Positions 24,072-32,583 of a DNA stretch of 64,000 nt are shown here, piece by piece (position 1 is the stretch's first letter; the number at the start of each line of letters is the position of its first letter). The stretch covers positions 37,938 to 101,937 of the forward strand of contig JARKQY010000041.1 in assembly GCA_029974635.1 (NCBI GenBank), given 5' to 3'. Both the position numbers and the translations under genes were made by a program. A model generated the notes under the pieces. The model was given only the letters and a program-made list of their open reading frames with translations, made no database searches and was not told the DNA's origin. Origin of the DNA: Bacillota bacterium (GTDB lineage: Bacteria > Bacillota > UBA4882 > UBA8346).

Positions 24072-26432
24072 TTGAAGAAAAAGGTCCAATATTCAAGCAT
24101 CTTGCTTATATTCATTTTGTTCTGCTTCCCCTGGGCCGCCTTGGCCGGGGAAAACAATTCATACCGGGAACTCACGGGATGGGAATACCGTTGGGGCGAT
24201 TTGCCGCTAAATGGTGATAGTTCCCGATGGCAGCGAGCCAGTGCTTCGGACCTGGAGAAAATGCCGCCCTCCCAAAATACCATCTGGTTTAGAACCAAGC
24301 TTAACGGGAACCGCTGGATAAATCCGGGCATTTACTACCGGACCATTTGCGCTCAATCTTTAAAAATCTATATTGAGGATCAAAAAGTATACCAAAGAAC
24401 CCACCGCTCTTTCTATGACGCAAACAAATTGCTTGCGCCTTTGGACCGGGATTTTGGCGGAAAAACCTTATACATCCGGATAAGCTATGCCGAACTCAAC
24501 AGTTTTACGCTGATGATCATCCCCAAGGTATTGGTGGGGGATTATTATTTTCTATCGCGGCTGTTTTTTAAAGAAAACATTGTCAATCTTATCTTTGGCT
24601 GCTTGCTTATTTTGCTCGGAATCATCATGCTAAGCTGTTCTCTTTTTTTACGAATCGAACAGAAAAAAAGCTGGTTCTCCTTGAGTCTCATATTGTTCTT
24701 TTTCGGAGTAAGCTGGGCAATCTTCCCGGATAATATCGGGACCTTCTTCCCGGAAATCGAGGAACAACTTCTATTCTTGATTATTATCACCATATCGGGC
24801 TTGCCCGTGTTGTCGGCGTATTTTTTCGAGCAGATCTTCGGCTCTGGCTTCAAGTCATTGATCCGCCGCTTATGGCAAGTATTGCTTGTAATCTCAGTAC
24901 TTTGTCTGGGTACCGCGTTGGTGAATTTATTGTCTCAATACCGGTTCAACGGGCTTGATTATCTTATGTCCAATATCATTATGGGCGCGCTCTATATTTT
25001 GCAGTTCATTTTGTTAGCTTGCATCGCTATCTATTATGCCATTAAAGGCAATATCGACGCCAAAATTTTTACCGCGGGCTTTTCAGCTTTTGCCATATTT
25101 TTAGTGTTTGATCTGGTATTTTTCTTCTTCAATCATGATTATTCCTTTGTTTTATACAAATACGGCCTGTTTTTCTTCCTGGCTTCGCTGGTTTGCATCA
25201 TGGGCCGGCGCATGGCCGCCAACTACGAACAAGTGATAGTATCCTCCAAGGAATTGGAAATCAAAAACCGGGAACTGGACTCTGCCCGGCAAGAAATTGA
25301 GAAATCACGGGATCAACTGATCGAGTTGAATAAAACACTGGAGCGGCGGGTAGAAGAACGTACGCAGGAATTAAGTAAGGCCAACGAGGATTTAACCCTG
25401 GTCAATGAAGAACTATCCGCCTCCAATGATTATCTGGTGTCCACTCTCACTCTTCTCACTAAAACTCAGAACCAACTTATCGAATTCGAAAAGATGGCGG
25501 CTCTGGGACAACTGGTGGCCGGTGTCGCTCACGAAATCAACAGTCCGCTGGGAGCCATCAGTGCCTCTATCGAAAATATGCTGGAACTGTTAAATGAAAC
25601 ATTAATGAAGCTGGTGCCCTTCTATCAAACCCTTTCCCCGGAGAATATGACGGAATTGAATAATCTGCTGAAACTGGCCCTTCAAAACAAAAATGAATAT
25701 ATATCCTCCAGTGAGGAACGAAGCTACCGGAAAGCCTGGCTGGCCTATCTCCAGGGCAAAGCTTTGCCCGATCCGGAAAAACATGCCGATATGTTGGTGA
25801 CCATGGGCATCTACACCATCCAATCCGGAGCTTTCTTCTTGGATAACAAGAAAAGCATTCAGCTTCTGGAGATGGCCTATCAATTGTCGGGATTGGTAAG
25901 AAATGCCAAAACTATCCAAATCGCCGTTGAAAGGACTACTAAGGTCGTATTTGCGTTAAAATCCTACGCCCATTTCGGCAGTTCCGGTGATCTGGTGCAA
26001 GTGGATATCCGGAGCGGTATTGAAACGGTATTGACACTATATCATAACAAGATAAAGCATGGCGTGGAAGTTATCCGCAATTACACCGATATTGAACCCA
26101 TTCGCTGTTATCCGGACGAATTAAACCAGATCTGGACCAATATCATTCATAACGCCTTACAAGCCATGGATTATCAAGGGAAACTGATAGTGGACATCTC
26201 TCCGGTGGAAAACTATGTAATGGTAGCCATTACCGATACCGGGACCGGGATTCCGGAAGCCATTAAAGATAAAATTTTCGATCCCTTTTTCACTACCAAA
26301 CCTCAGGGTGAGGGCAGCGGGCTAGGACTCCAGATCGTCAGGCAAATCGTTGAGAAACATCAAGGAAAAATCGAATTCGAGAGCAGGCCGGGAAATACCA
26401 CTTTCCGGGTTTACATTCCGAAGGATTTATAA
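24072..26432 (+). CDS. 7TMR-DISM sensor histidine kinase
   Basis: 786 residues from TTG 24072 (GAGGTG about 8 nt upstream). Signal peptide to about residue 26; extracytoplasmic beta-rich sensor (about 30-160; TIWFRTKL, KTLYIRISY) typical of 7TMR-DISM; seven TM helices about 168-375; coiled coil 385-475; HisKA with phospho-His487 in LVAGVAHEINSPLGA; then an unusual insert of about 130 residues before the dimerisation helix resumes (VVFALKSYAHFG); HATPase with NIIHNALQAM, DTGTGIPE, FDPFFTTKP.GEGSGLGL. 7TMR-DISM sensors are thought to bind carbohydrates or small extracellular ligands. Divergent from the radical SAM gene, 2 kb from the LytTR regulator. Confidence 0.92.
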   Translation: MKKKVQYSSILLIFILFCFPWAALAGENNSYRELTGWEYRWGDLPLNGDSSRWQRASASDLEKMPPSQNTIWFRTKLNGNRWINPGIYYRTICAQSLKIYIEDQKVYQRTHRSFYDANKLLAPLDRDFGGKTLYIRISYAELNSFTLMIIPKVLVGDYYFLSRLFFKENIVNLIFGCLLILLGIIMLSCSLFLRIEQKKSWFSLSLILFFFGVSWAIFPDNIGTFFPEIEEQLLFLIIITISGLPVLSAYFFEQIFGSGFKSLIRRLWQVLLVISVLCLGTALVNLLSQYRFNGLDYLMSNIIMGALYILQFILLACIAIYYAIKGNIDAKIFTAGFSAFAIFLVFDLVFFFFNHDYSFVLYKYGLFFFLASLVCIMGRRMAANYEQVIVSSKELEIKNRELDSARQEIEKSRDQLIELNKTLERRVEERTQELSKANEDLTLVNEELSASNDYLVSTLTLLTKTQNQLIEFEKMAALGQLVAGVAHEINSPLGAISASIENMLELLNETLMKLVPFYQTLSPENMTELNNLLKLALQNKNEYISSSEERSYRKAWLAYLQGKALPDPEKHADMLVTMGIYTIQSGAFFLDNKKSIQLLEMAYQLSGLVRNAKTIQIAVERTTKVVFALKSYAHFGSSGDLVQVDIRSGIETVLTLYHNKIKHGVEVIRNYTDIEPIRCYPDELNQIWTNIIHNALQAMDYQGKLIVDISPVENYVMVAITDTGTGIPEAIKDKIFDPFFTTKPQGEGSGLGLQIVRQIVEKHQGKIEFESRPGNTTFRVYIPKDL

Positions 26433-26483
26433 AATTCCGCGCAGCGCTTATGGTGTAGAATATCCTTATCCATGGCAGGGTTT

Positions 26484-26511
26484 ACCGGAAGTTCCTTTTC
26501 CGGTTTTTTTT
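26484..26511 (+). terminator. rho-independent terminator after the sensor kinase gene
   Basis: ACCGGAA (26484-26490) and TTCCGGT (26498-26504) with a 7-nt loop, followed by eight T. Confidence 0.87.
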
Positions 26512-26662
26512 ATGGTTATTTGCATTTCAACTTCCAAACAGCACCTCTCAACTTCTAATCATTGCATTTTAAAGGAAGAGCGGGGACCCTCCGAATTGCA
26601 TTTGCTATAATCAGTTTAAAACCAGGGAATCATTATTCAAATTGTAAAGGAGGTTTTATTCA

Positions 26663-27094
26663 ATGAAATGTGAACAATTCGATGAGGTTCGTCAACACGC
26701 CATGGCCAACTATGGTAAGCTCGGAGTTGCGGCGGAAGTACTTTCGGAAGAGGATCAACATGTATCCCAACCCCCTTACGACTGGTTTTCGGTAACCGTT
26801 AAGATCACCCCGGTGGTACCGAATCCCGAACCCTGGGCGGAAGAATGGTTTTACGGCGGAGTCATCCAGCATATCCGGAAACCGGTACCTTTGGGTGTGC
26901 GACCCATTGACAACCAAAAATTAATTCCGTGCTGCGAAGCCGCCAAGAAGTTACCGGTTGGATTTCCATTATCGGAAGCTTCGGGAAGCTTGTTCTGGCC
27001 CTTGGTTCCGGGAGTCGATGAACCGTTATATCGTTTCAATGTTGGAGAAACTGTCATTGATATCGGGGCATACACCGGAGATGTTCACAAATAG
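26663..27094 (+). CDS. uncharacterised protein
   Basis: 143 residues, ATG with an ideal AAAGGAGG site. Soluble, no signal peptide. Notable segments are PPYDWFSVTVKITPVVPNPE, EEWFYGGVIQHIRKPVPLGV, LIPCCEAAKKLPVGFPLSEA and FNVGETVIDIGAYTGDVH. Rich in Pro and aromatic residues, so a compact beta-rich fold is likely. No family recognised. Paired with the next gene, 46 nt downstream, which also has an ideal ribosome-binding site; both may be highly translated. Confidence 0.7.
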   Translation: MKCEQFDEVRQHAMANYGKLGVAAEVLSEEDQHVSQPPYDWFSVTVKITPVVPNPEPWAEEWFYGGVIQHIRKPVPLGVRPIDNQKLIPCCEAAKKLPVGFPLSEASGSLFWPLVPGVDEPLYRFNVGETVIDIGAYTGDVHK

Positions 27095-27140
27095 GAAAGG
27101 CTCGGAATTCCAAGATGTTGACAAAAGGAGGATATAAAAA

Positions 27141-27596
27141 ATGGCAATTCTAAGTTTTAATGGGCGCGTGAATATCGCCGTTCGGATCGTGACGGAACAA
27201 TACCCGAAAGCGCGGCTGTATGAAGCCGACGGCACGGCATCCGCCGGTCCCACCACGGATCCGGCCAAAATCGATCAATTGCGGGTGGTCTTTTGGAACG
27301 AAAATAACACCACCGTCATCATCAAATCGACAGGCTACGGCGAGTTCGGCGAACCAGTGCTTATCGATGAACCCTGGCTTGAAGATGTCATTATCCAATG
27401 GCCGGTCAAAATGGACCTGCCACAGGCCAATGAGTTGAAAGAAAAGGCCGGTTATAAGGAACCCTATGGGGCAGTCACTCTGCGGAATCCGCTGGGACCA
27501 ACCCGGAGTAACCCATACTTCATTTTCGGCGGAAATCCCAGCAAACCCTATATCTTTGTCGATACAGTCACTGGCGAGGTCCATGCGGGTAACTGA
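27141..27596 (+). CDS. uncharacterised protein
   Basis: 151 residues, AAAAGGAGG before the ATG. No signal peptide. Segments: NIAVRIVTEQYPKARLYEADGTASAG, IDQLRVVFWNENNTTVIIKS, FGEPVLIDEPWLEDVIIQWP and SNPYFIFGGNPSKPYIFVD. The N-terminal part (helix plus YPKARLYEADG, then a VVF-x-N strand) has a faint PepSY-like look, which I cannot confirm. Co-directional with the 26663 gene and followed by a terminator, so the two form one transcript. Confidence 0.7.
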   Translation: MAILSFNGRVNIAVRIVTEQYPKARLYEADGTASAGPTTDPAKIDQLRVVFWNENNTTVIIKSTGYGEFGEPVLIDEPWLEDVIIQWPVKMDLPQANELKEKAGYKEPYGAVTLRNPLGPTRSNPYFIFGGNPSKPYIFVDTVTGEVHAGN

Positions 27597-27622
27597 AAAA
27601 ACTATCGAACGGATTCTTGAAA

Positions 27623-27648
27623 GGCGCGGCCCAAAGGCTGCGTCTTTT
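27623..27648 (+). terminator. terminator after the unknown gene pair
   Basis: GGCGCGGCC (27623-27631) pairs with GGCTGCGTC (27636-27644), nine pairs including two G-U, loop CAAA, then TTTT. Confidence 0.72.
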
Positions 27649-27769
27649 CCTTGGCCAGGCTTTATGGCACCGGCATATGGCGGCAAAGTGAAATCGCCGG
27701 GCGGGTGTTAGGTAATGCATTTTGAATGTGTTTCAATGGGAAGGACAGGAGAAGAAACCATATTGAAAG

Positions 27770-27804
27770 AAACAAAAATAAAACCCTAAAGGGAACCTTT
27801 AGGG
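27770..27804 (-). terminator. terminator downstream of tRNA-Leu
   Basis: CCCTAAAGG/CCTTTAGGG stem at 27784-27804 with a 3-nt loop; on the minus strand it is followed by TTTTATTTTTG. Lies 10 nt past the tRNA 3' end. Confidence 0.85.
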
Positions 27805-27814
27805 CTGGATTAAC

Positions 27815-27901
27815 TGGTGCCGAAGGCCGGACTCGAACCGGCACGCTTTTAAGGGCGGTAGATTTTGAGTCTACTGCGTCTGCCAATTCCGCCACTTCGG
27901 C
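27815..27901 (-). tRNA. tRNA-Leu(CAA)
   Basis: 87 nt including an encoded CCA. Acceptor GCCGAAG/CTTCGGC; anticodon stem GTAGA/TCTAC around loop CTCAAAA, so anticodon CAA (genomic 27865-27867); class II long variable arm; T arm GCCGG-TTCGAGT-CCGGC. Reads UUG leucine codons. Own terminator follows. Confidence 0.95.
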
Positions 27902-28117
27902 TAGAAGCTAATGAGCTAAACATTAGATTACGGAACTTTAGCGTGTAGAATGATTTTACCACAGGATTGTGCCATTTTCAAGAGGCAGTTTTTAGAAGAA
28001 GAGGTGATAAACCCTATTCTTAATAAAAAGTGCACACTTCTGCTAAAGAGTTATGTGAAATCAAGGGTGAATAATTTTGAAAGGAATCTTTTTCACATAA
28101 TTTTTAGTGAATCCGGA

Positions 28118-28720
28118 TCAATATTCAGCCTTCACTGTTGGGAATTCACTTAGCAATCCCATCAAATCAGCCCGGTGGGATTCGGGAATCGCCAGCTTGA
28201 TTTGGATATTTTCCTGGTAATCGGTTGTTAAAACTTCTGCAGCTACTTGCTGCAGCCGGTGAGTAATGATGGCATGTTCAGGGTAGCCATAAGTTAAGGT
28301 GACCTGAAACAGGGGAACTTTGAGTATAGTTCCGGCGGTTTCCAAAACTTGGGATGCGGTTGTTCCGTAAGCTTCGATCAGTCCCCGGACCCCCAGTTTT
28401 TTGCCGCCGAAATACCGGGTGACCACTACAACTACATTGGTCAGATTCAAACGTTGAATGGCTCCGAGGATAGGCCTGCCCGCGGTGCCGCTGGGTTCAC
28501 CGTGATCGTTATAATACTCCAAATAAGGCGCTTGAATTCCCAGGCGATAAGCATAGCAATTATGCGTAGCCTGGCTATGCTCACTCCGGATGGCGGCGAT
28601 AAAAACCTTGGCGTCAGCTTCAGCCTCAATATTGCAACAATGTCCGATAAACCGGGAACGTTCGATGATGAGCTCGGTGGTGGCGGAAGATTTTACCGTT
28701 GTATACGTATTGGAACTCAT
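28118..28720 (-). CDS. yigZ: YigZ/IMPACT family protein
   Basis: 200 residues, usual length. N-terminal UPF0029 domain: ELIIERSRFIGHC, ATHNCYAYRLG, YNDHGEPSGTAGRPILGAI and NVVVVVTRYFGGKKLGVRGL; C-terminal ferredoxin-like DUF1949 domain (VTLTYGYPEHAIITHRLQ). Cytoplasmic, function uncertain; the eukaryotic relative IMPACT regulates Gcn2. Start is 2 nt from the stop of the inhibitor-like gene, so it ends a protease-inhibitor-yigZ transcript, an odd operon for this housekeeping-type gene. Confidence 0.93.
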   Translation of the reverse strand: MSSNTYTTVKSSATTELIIERSRFIGHCCNIEAEADAKVFIAAIRSEHSQATHNCYAYRLGIQAPYLEYYNDHGEPSGTAGRPILGAIQRLNLTNVVVVVTRYFGGKKLGVRGLIEAYGTTASQVLETAGTILKVPLFQVTLTYGYPEHAIITHRLQQVAAEVLTTDYQENIQIKLAIPESHRADLMGLLSEFPTVKAEY

Positions 28721-28722
28721 AT

Positions 28723-29154
28723 TTATTTAATCTGAAATGAAACCGGTTCTCCGGTTACCACCGGATTACTGCCAAGAATGGGAGTTAACGTGTATTTTCC
28801 CGGTTTCAAATTTAATTTTGAGGTTTCGATAACTTCGCTGAAAACCAACGGTTGATCCGGTTGAAAATTGCGGGTAACGATGCTTTGGGCGAACATCTTA
28901 CCGGAGGACCATTGCCAGACCGTCGCACTTTCACGATTCAATTTAAAGTCATACAGTTTAGCGGAGTTAAAGGTCAAAGACAGCTCATTTTTCGTATAAA
29001 TTAAAAGCGCAATCCCGATGGGACTCCCTTTGCGATAATTGGTTTGGTCCAATACGGCTTTAATAGTGAGCTCGGGGATTGCGGACGCTGAAATTCCAAT
29101 GCCCGAAAAACAGCCGAGGCAGACCAGGCTTAAAAAAATTACAGAACGTTTCAT
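28723..29154 (-). CDS. secreted BsuPI-like proteinase inhibitor domain protein
   Basis: 143 residues. N-terminal signal peptide (MKRSVIFLSLVCLGCFSGIGISASA), then one domain matching the intracellular proteinase inhibitor BsuPI family: IALLIYTKNELSLTFNSAKLYDFKL, TVWQWSSGKMFAQSIV, LKPGKYTLTPIL. Bacillus BsuPI inhibits a subtilisin-like protease in the cytoplasm; this one is exported. It sits 21 nt downstream of a subtilisin-like lipoprotein, which makes a cognate pair plausible (inference). Confidence 0.83.
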   Translation of the reverse strand: MKRSVIFLSLVCLGCFSGIGISASAIPELTIKAVLDQTNYRKGSPIGIALLIYTKNELSLTFNSAKLYDFKLNRESATVWQWSSGKMFAQSIVTRNFQPDQPLVFSEVIETSKLNLKPGKYTLTPILGSNPVVTGEPVSFQIK

Positions 29155-29175
29155 GATTGGACCCCCTATAATCTT

Positions 29176-30804
29176 TTATATGCTGGGAATAAGTTTCAAT
29201 ACCAAATCCTGCCTTATTGATTTATTTATGGTGAGTGTAATTTTCTTTTCATATTTATATCCATTTGTTAAAGTATAAGTCCCATATAATTCGAAGGTGC
29301 CGCTTGGCGAATTGGGTATCTGATAAAAGCCATCGCCGGATGGATGAACCGGGGTTATTACATCCTGTAAGGTGAGCGGATTGCGTAAACCAACGGTTAC
29401 CAAAGTTATAGTTGTTTTAGTAGCCCGAGTCAAAGCAGCAAAGGCATTTATCAAACCGTAACCGTTTTCATCATCCCGGCCGGATGGATCAAGATCGGTA
29501 GCGGTTTGGGAGATAATCTCCTTGATCTTTGCGGGGCTCGTAATCCCGTATGAATAAAGCAGAGCAGCCAAAGCGCTTACATGAGGGGTAGCCTGGGATG
29601 TTCCGGCAAATCCGACATCGACCTTTTCTGTTTGAGATTGTTTATCAAAGGTAATATTCCAGATATAGCCATTAGGCCCTGAAGTATCATCACCACCCGG
29701 CGCCATTACCGTAAGTTCCGGTCCGATACATGAATAATATGTCCGTGAGTTATTAAAACCGGTTGCGCCCACCGCGATTACATTGGCATAGGTTCCCGCC
29801 AAAAGCGCTGGATATTGAATTGCGGGACCATAATCATAGTTGCCCGCAGCGCAGACAACAGTTACATTTTGGGAACTTGCATACTCGATGGCATGATCCA
29901 AAAGAGTGCTTCGCATATACGGAGGACCGCCTAAGCTCAAGTTGATAACATTCGCTTTGTGCAATACGGCCCAGTAAATGCCATCCGTAATAGTGGCTAT
30001 GGTCCCCGAATTTTCCGAATCTAACACCCGGATCGGCAATATTTTAATCCTGTCTTCATCCCAGGCGGCTCCGGCATAACCAATACTATTATTCGGCCTA
30101 GCACCGATAATTCCGGCAACATTCGTGCCGTGGCTATGTGTGGCAAGGCCACTATAAGATGTTGGTTCGCTCGGATCGGAATCATCATCGATAAAATCAT
30201 ACCAGTCATTTACTGGTGCCAATCGGCCTTGAAATTCGGGGCTGTTCACATTGATTCCGGTATCTAAAACAGCCACGGTCACTGGATTTTGCCCTCTATA
30301 CTCATCCCACGCCACATTAAATTTGGTGACCCGCATGTCCCATTGACGATTGTAATAAGGGTCATTAGGCGTAGTTGCCAGTTTAATTAATTCATAATTG
30401 TATTCGACGGATTCGACGAAAGCGGCCGTTTTAGCTGATTGATAAGCGGTGTCAATGTTTCCTTGGCCAGGGCGGATCACATATGTATCAGGAATATGTT
30501 TTAATCTAGACGCAATTATAAACCCTAAATTGTGGATAGCCGTTCGTTGTTGAGCTTCAGAAAGTGACGATTTACAGCGAATAATCAGACTTGAGGGTGG
30601 AACTTGTTGATTTGAGCTAAACATCAGGCTTTTACGCGTCATTTGGTTTAATGAAGATACTCCGGCGGCCGGCAAAGCGGATAAAGGTTCTCCCCCAAGA
30701 TATACGGTGCCGGAAATTCCCGCCGGAGAGGACCCGCCACCGCATCCATTCAGAAAGGCTGCCCCAAGCAATGTGGCGGATAATAAGAATTTAAAGTATT
30801 TCAC
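29176..30804 (-). CDS. subtilisin-like serine protease, lipoprotein (S8 family)
   Basis: 542 residues from GTG 30804 (GGAAGG about 10 nt upstream). Lipoprotein signal with lipobox LNGC (Cys21) and a Gly/Ser linker; an I9-like propeptide region about 70-140 (SSLIIRCKSSLSEAQQRTAI); catalytic domain with Asp181 in VAVLDTGIN, His225 in HSHGTNVAGIIG, oxyanion Asn in VCAAGN, and Ser403 in GTSQATPHVSALAALL. A C-terminal beta-rich extension of about 90 residues has the look of a carboxypeptidase-regulatory-like domain (SPSGTFELYGTYTLTNGYKYEKKITL). Anchored at the envelope surface. First gene of the inhibitor/yigZ operon. Confidence 0.93.
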   Translation of the reverse strand: MKYFKFLLSATLLGAAFLNGCGGGSSPAGISGTVYLGGEPLSALPAAGVSSLNQMTRKSLMFSSNQQVPPSSLIIRCKSSLSEAQQRTAIHNLGFIIASRLKHIPDTYVIRPGQGNIDTAYQSAKTAAFVESVEYNYELIKLATTPNDPYYNRQWDMRVTKFNVAWDEYRGQNPVTVAVLDTGINVNSPEFQGRLAPVNDWYDFIDDDSDPSEPTSYSGLATHSHGTNVAGIIGARPNNSIGYAGAAWDEDRIKILPIRVLDSENSGTIATITDGIYWAVLHKANVINLSLGGPPYMRSTLLDHAIEYASSQNVTVVCAAGNYDYGPAIQYPALLAGTYANVIAVGATGFNNSRTYYSCIGPELTVMAPGGDDTSGPNGYIWNITFDKQSQTEKVDVGFAGTSQATPHVSALAALLYSYGITSPAKIKEIISQTATDLDPSGRDDENGYGLINAFAALTRATKTTITLVTVGLRNPLTLQDVITPVHPSGDGFYQIPNSPSGTFELYGTYTLTNGYKYEKKITLTINKSIRQDLVLKLIPSI

Positions 30805-31171
30805 TTAGATGAACCTTCCCTATATAAAAATACTTACAGATATACAATTTCGGCCCATTTTAAAAAAATCCTCTCCGGAACGGTTCATTTATCGAAGGAT
30901 GAGAATTTACAGAATTTGGCCATGATTTGATTGTTTAGGTATTGTAAATCCGGTTAATTCTGTCGATAAATGATCTTTGACCATGTTAAAAATCGAGTTT
31001 TTCCTTACACTTTTAAAGGAGTTAGATTTCCGGTGTTGAATACATAAAAAGCTAGATGCAACTTGCATTAGATTGTGATTTTTCGTACCGCTTTTAGGTT
31101 GCATCCGTCATCTTCACTTCTGTAATATTTTCAGGTTTTCCAGGAAAGATATAGCCAAAGAAGGTGGGAGT
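30805..31171. other. divergent intergenic region, nothing specific seen
   Basis: 367 nt between the divergent protease and oxidoreductase genes. No ORF with a ribosome-binding site, no strong hairpin or repeat; presumably holds both promoters. Confidence 0.4.
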
Positions 31172-32566
31172 TTGGCTGACCAATATGATGTTATAATCGT
31201 AGGCGGCGGTCCGGCGGGAATATTTGCCGCGCTTCAATTGGTGATGCACTTCAAAGACGTAAACCGGCTGAAGATCGCCATTTTAGAAAAAGGGCGCCAA
31301 TTATCAGTCCGTAATTGCCCGGCCATTGAACGCAAAATCTCTTGTACCCAGTGTTCCCCATGTTCCATTGTTTGCGGTTGGGGCGGGGCCGGGGCTTTCA
31401 GTGACGGGAAGTTGACCCTTTCCACGGAAGTCGGCGGTTTTTTGGATGAATATATTCCAAAACAGGAATTACATAAACTGATTCGGACAGTCGATGATTT
31501 GTATCTGAGCTTCGGCGCTCCAGTGGAAATTTACGGAACCGATGAAGAAGCCATTTCTCAAATTGAAAAGCGGGCCGTTCTTGCTGATTTGCGTTTGATA
31601 CCATCGCAGATTCGCCACCTGGGGACCGGACGTTCCCAGATAGTACTGCAAGCAATGCAGGACTACTTGATCTCCCAGGGAGTTGAAATCCATACCGGGG
31701 TTGAAATTTCAGAAGTGATGACCCTGGATGGCCGGTTGTCCGGTGTAAAAGCCAAGCAGGGGGAAGCGTATACCGGCCGCTTTGTGATTATCGCGCCGGG
31801 CCGGGAAGGTTCCGACTGGCTGGCCCGGGAAGCGCAGCGGCTAAAATTGGAATCCACCGTCAATCCGGTGGATATCGGCGTCCGGGTCGAACTCCCGGCG
31901 GAAGTGCTGGAGGAATTGACCAAAGTCATTTTTGAAACCAAGTTTGTTTATTATTCCAAAACATTTGAAGATCGGGTTCGTACTTTTTGCATGTGTCCTC
32001 ATGGCGAAGTGGTTATGGAAAATCAGGACGGGCTGATAACCGTCAACGGCCATAGTCACGCCGAGCGTAAAACCGCAAATACCAATTTCGCTTTGTTGGT
32101 CAGCAAAAGTTTCACGCATCCGTTCCGGGAACCTATTACTTATGGCCGGTATGTGGCGGGGTTAGCCAATCTTCTGGGCGGCGGGGTTATTGTGCAACGG
32201 CTGGGGGATTTGTTAAACGGGCGCCGGTCTACCAGGGAACGTTTAAAAAAAGGCCTGGTCCGTCCGACATTGGAGGAGGCCACGCCGGGCGATCTCAGTT
32301 TGGTATTTCCATACAGGCATTTACTGGCATTGTTGGAGATGTTAAAGGCGCTGGATACCATTGCTCCCGGGGTCAACTCCCGGAACACATTATTATACGG
32401 GGTTGAAGTCAAGTTTTATTCATCCCGCCTGAGCTTAAACCGCCATTTAGAGACTCAAATACCCAATTTATACGCCGTCGGGGATGGCGCCGGAGTAACT
32501 AGAGGGTTAATGCAGGCCTCAATCTCAGGGTTTATGGCAGGCCGGGATATTGCCGCTAAAATGTAA
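31172..32566 (+). CDS. FAD-dependent dehydrogenase (COG2509-like)
   Basis: 464 residues from TTG 31172 (AAGGTGGGAG upstream). FAD-binding Rossmann YDVIIVGGGPAGIFAALQL at the N terminus, second FAD motif PNLYAVGDGAGVTRGLMQA near the C terminus. Between them a Cys cluster, CPAIERKISCTQCSPCSIVCGWGG (about 48-71), could bind metal or an Fe-S cluster and is typical of these clostridial flavoproteins. The middle segment GVRVELPAEVLEEL and TFCMCPHGEVV also match. Physiological substrate unknown. Followed 17 nt later by rlmI. Confidence 0.85.
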   Translation: MADQYDVIIVGGGPAGIFAALQLVMHFKDVNRLKIAILEKGRQLSVRNCPAIERKISCTQCSPCSIVCGWGGAGAFSDGKLTLSTEVGGFLDEYIPKQELHKLIRTVDDLYLSFGAPVEIYGTDEEAISQIEKRAVLADLRLIPSQIRHLGTGRSQIVLQAMQDYLISQGVEIHTGVEISEVMTLDGRLSGVKAKQGEAYTGRFVIIAPGREGSDWLAREAQRLKLESTVNPVDIGVRVELPAEVLEELTKVIFETKFVYYSKTFEDRVRTFCMCPHGEVVMENQDGLITVNGHSHAERKTANTNFALLVSKSFTHPFREPITYGRYVAGLANLLGGGVIVQRLGDLLNGRRSTRERLKKGLVRPTLEEATPGDLSLVFPYRHLLALLEMLKALDTIAPGVNSRNTLLYGVEVKFYSSRLSLNRHLETQIPNLYAVGDGAGVTRGLMQASISGFMAGRDIAAKM

Positions 32567-32583
32567 CCATCGGTGGAGGAGCC

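Noticed and set aside
27950..28153. Plus-strand ORF of 67 codons after the tRNA
   Set aside because: No ribosome-binding site, AT-rich composition, overlaps the yigZ end antisense, and the sequence has no protein-like pattern.
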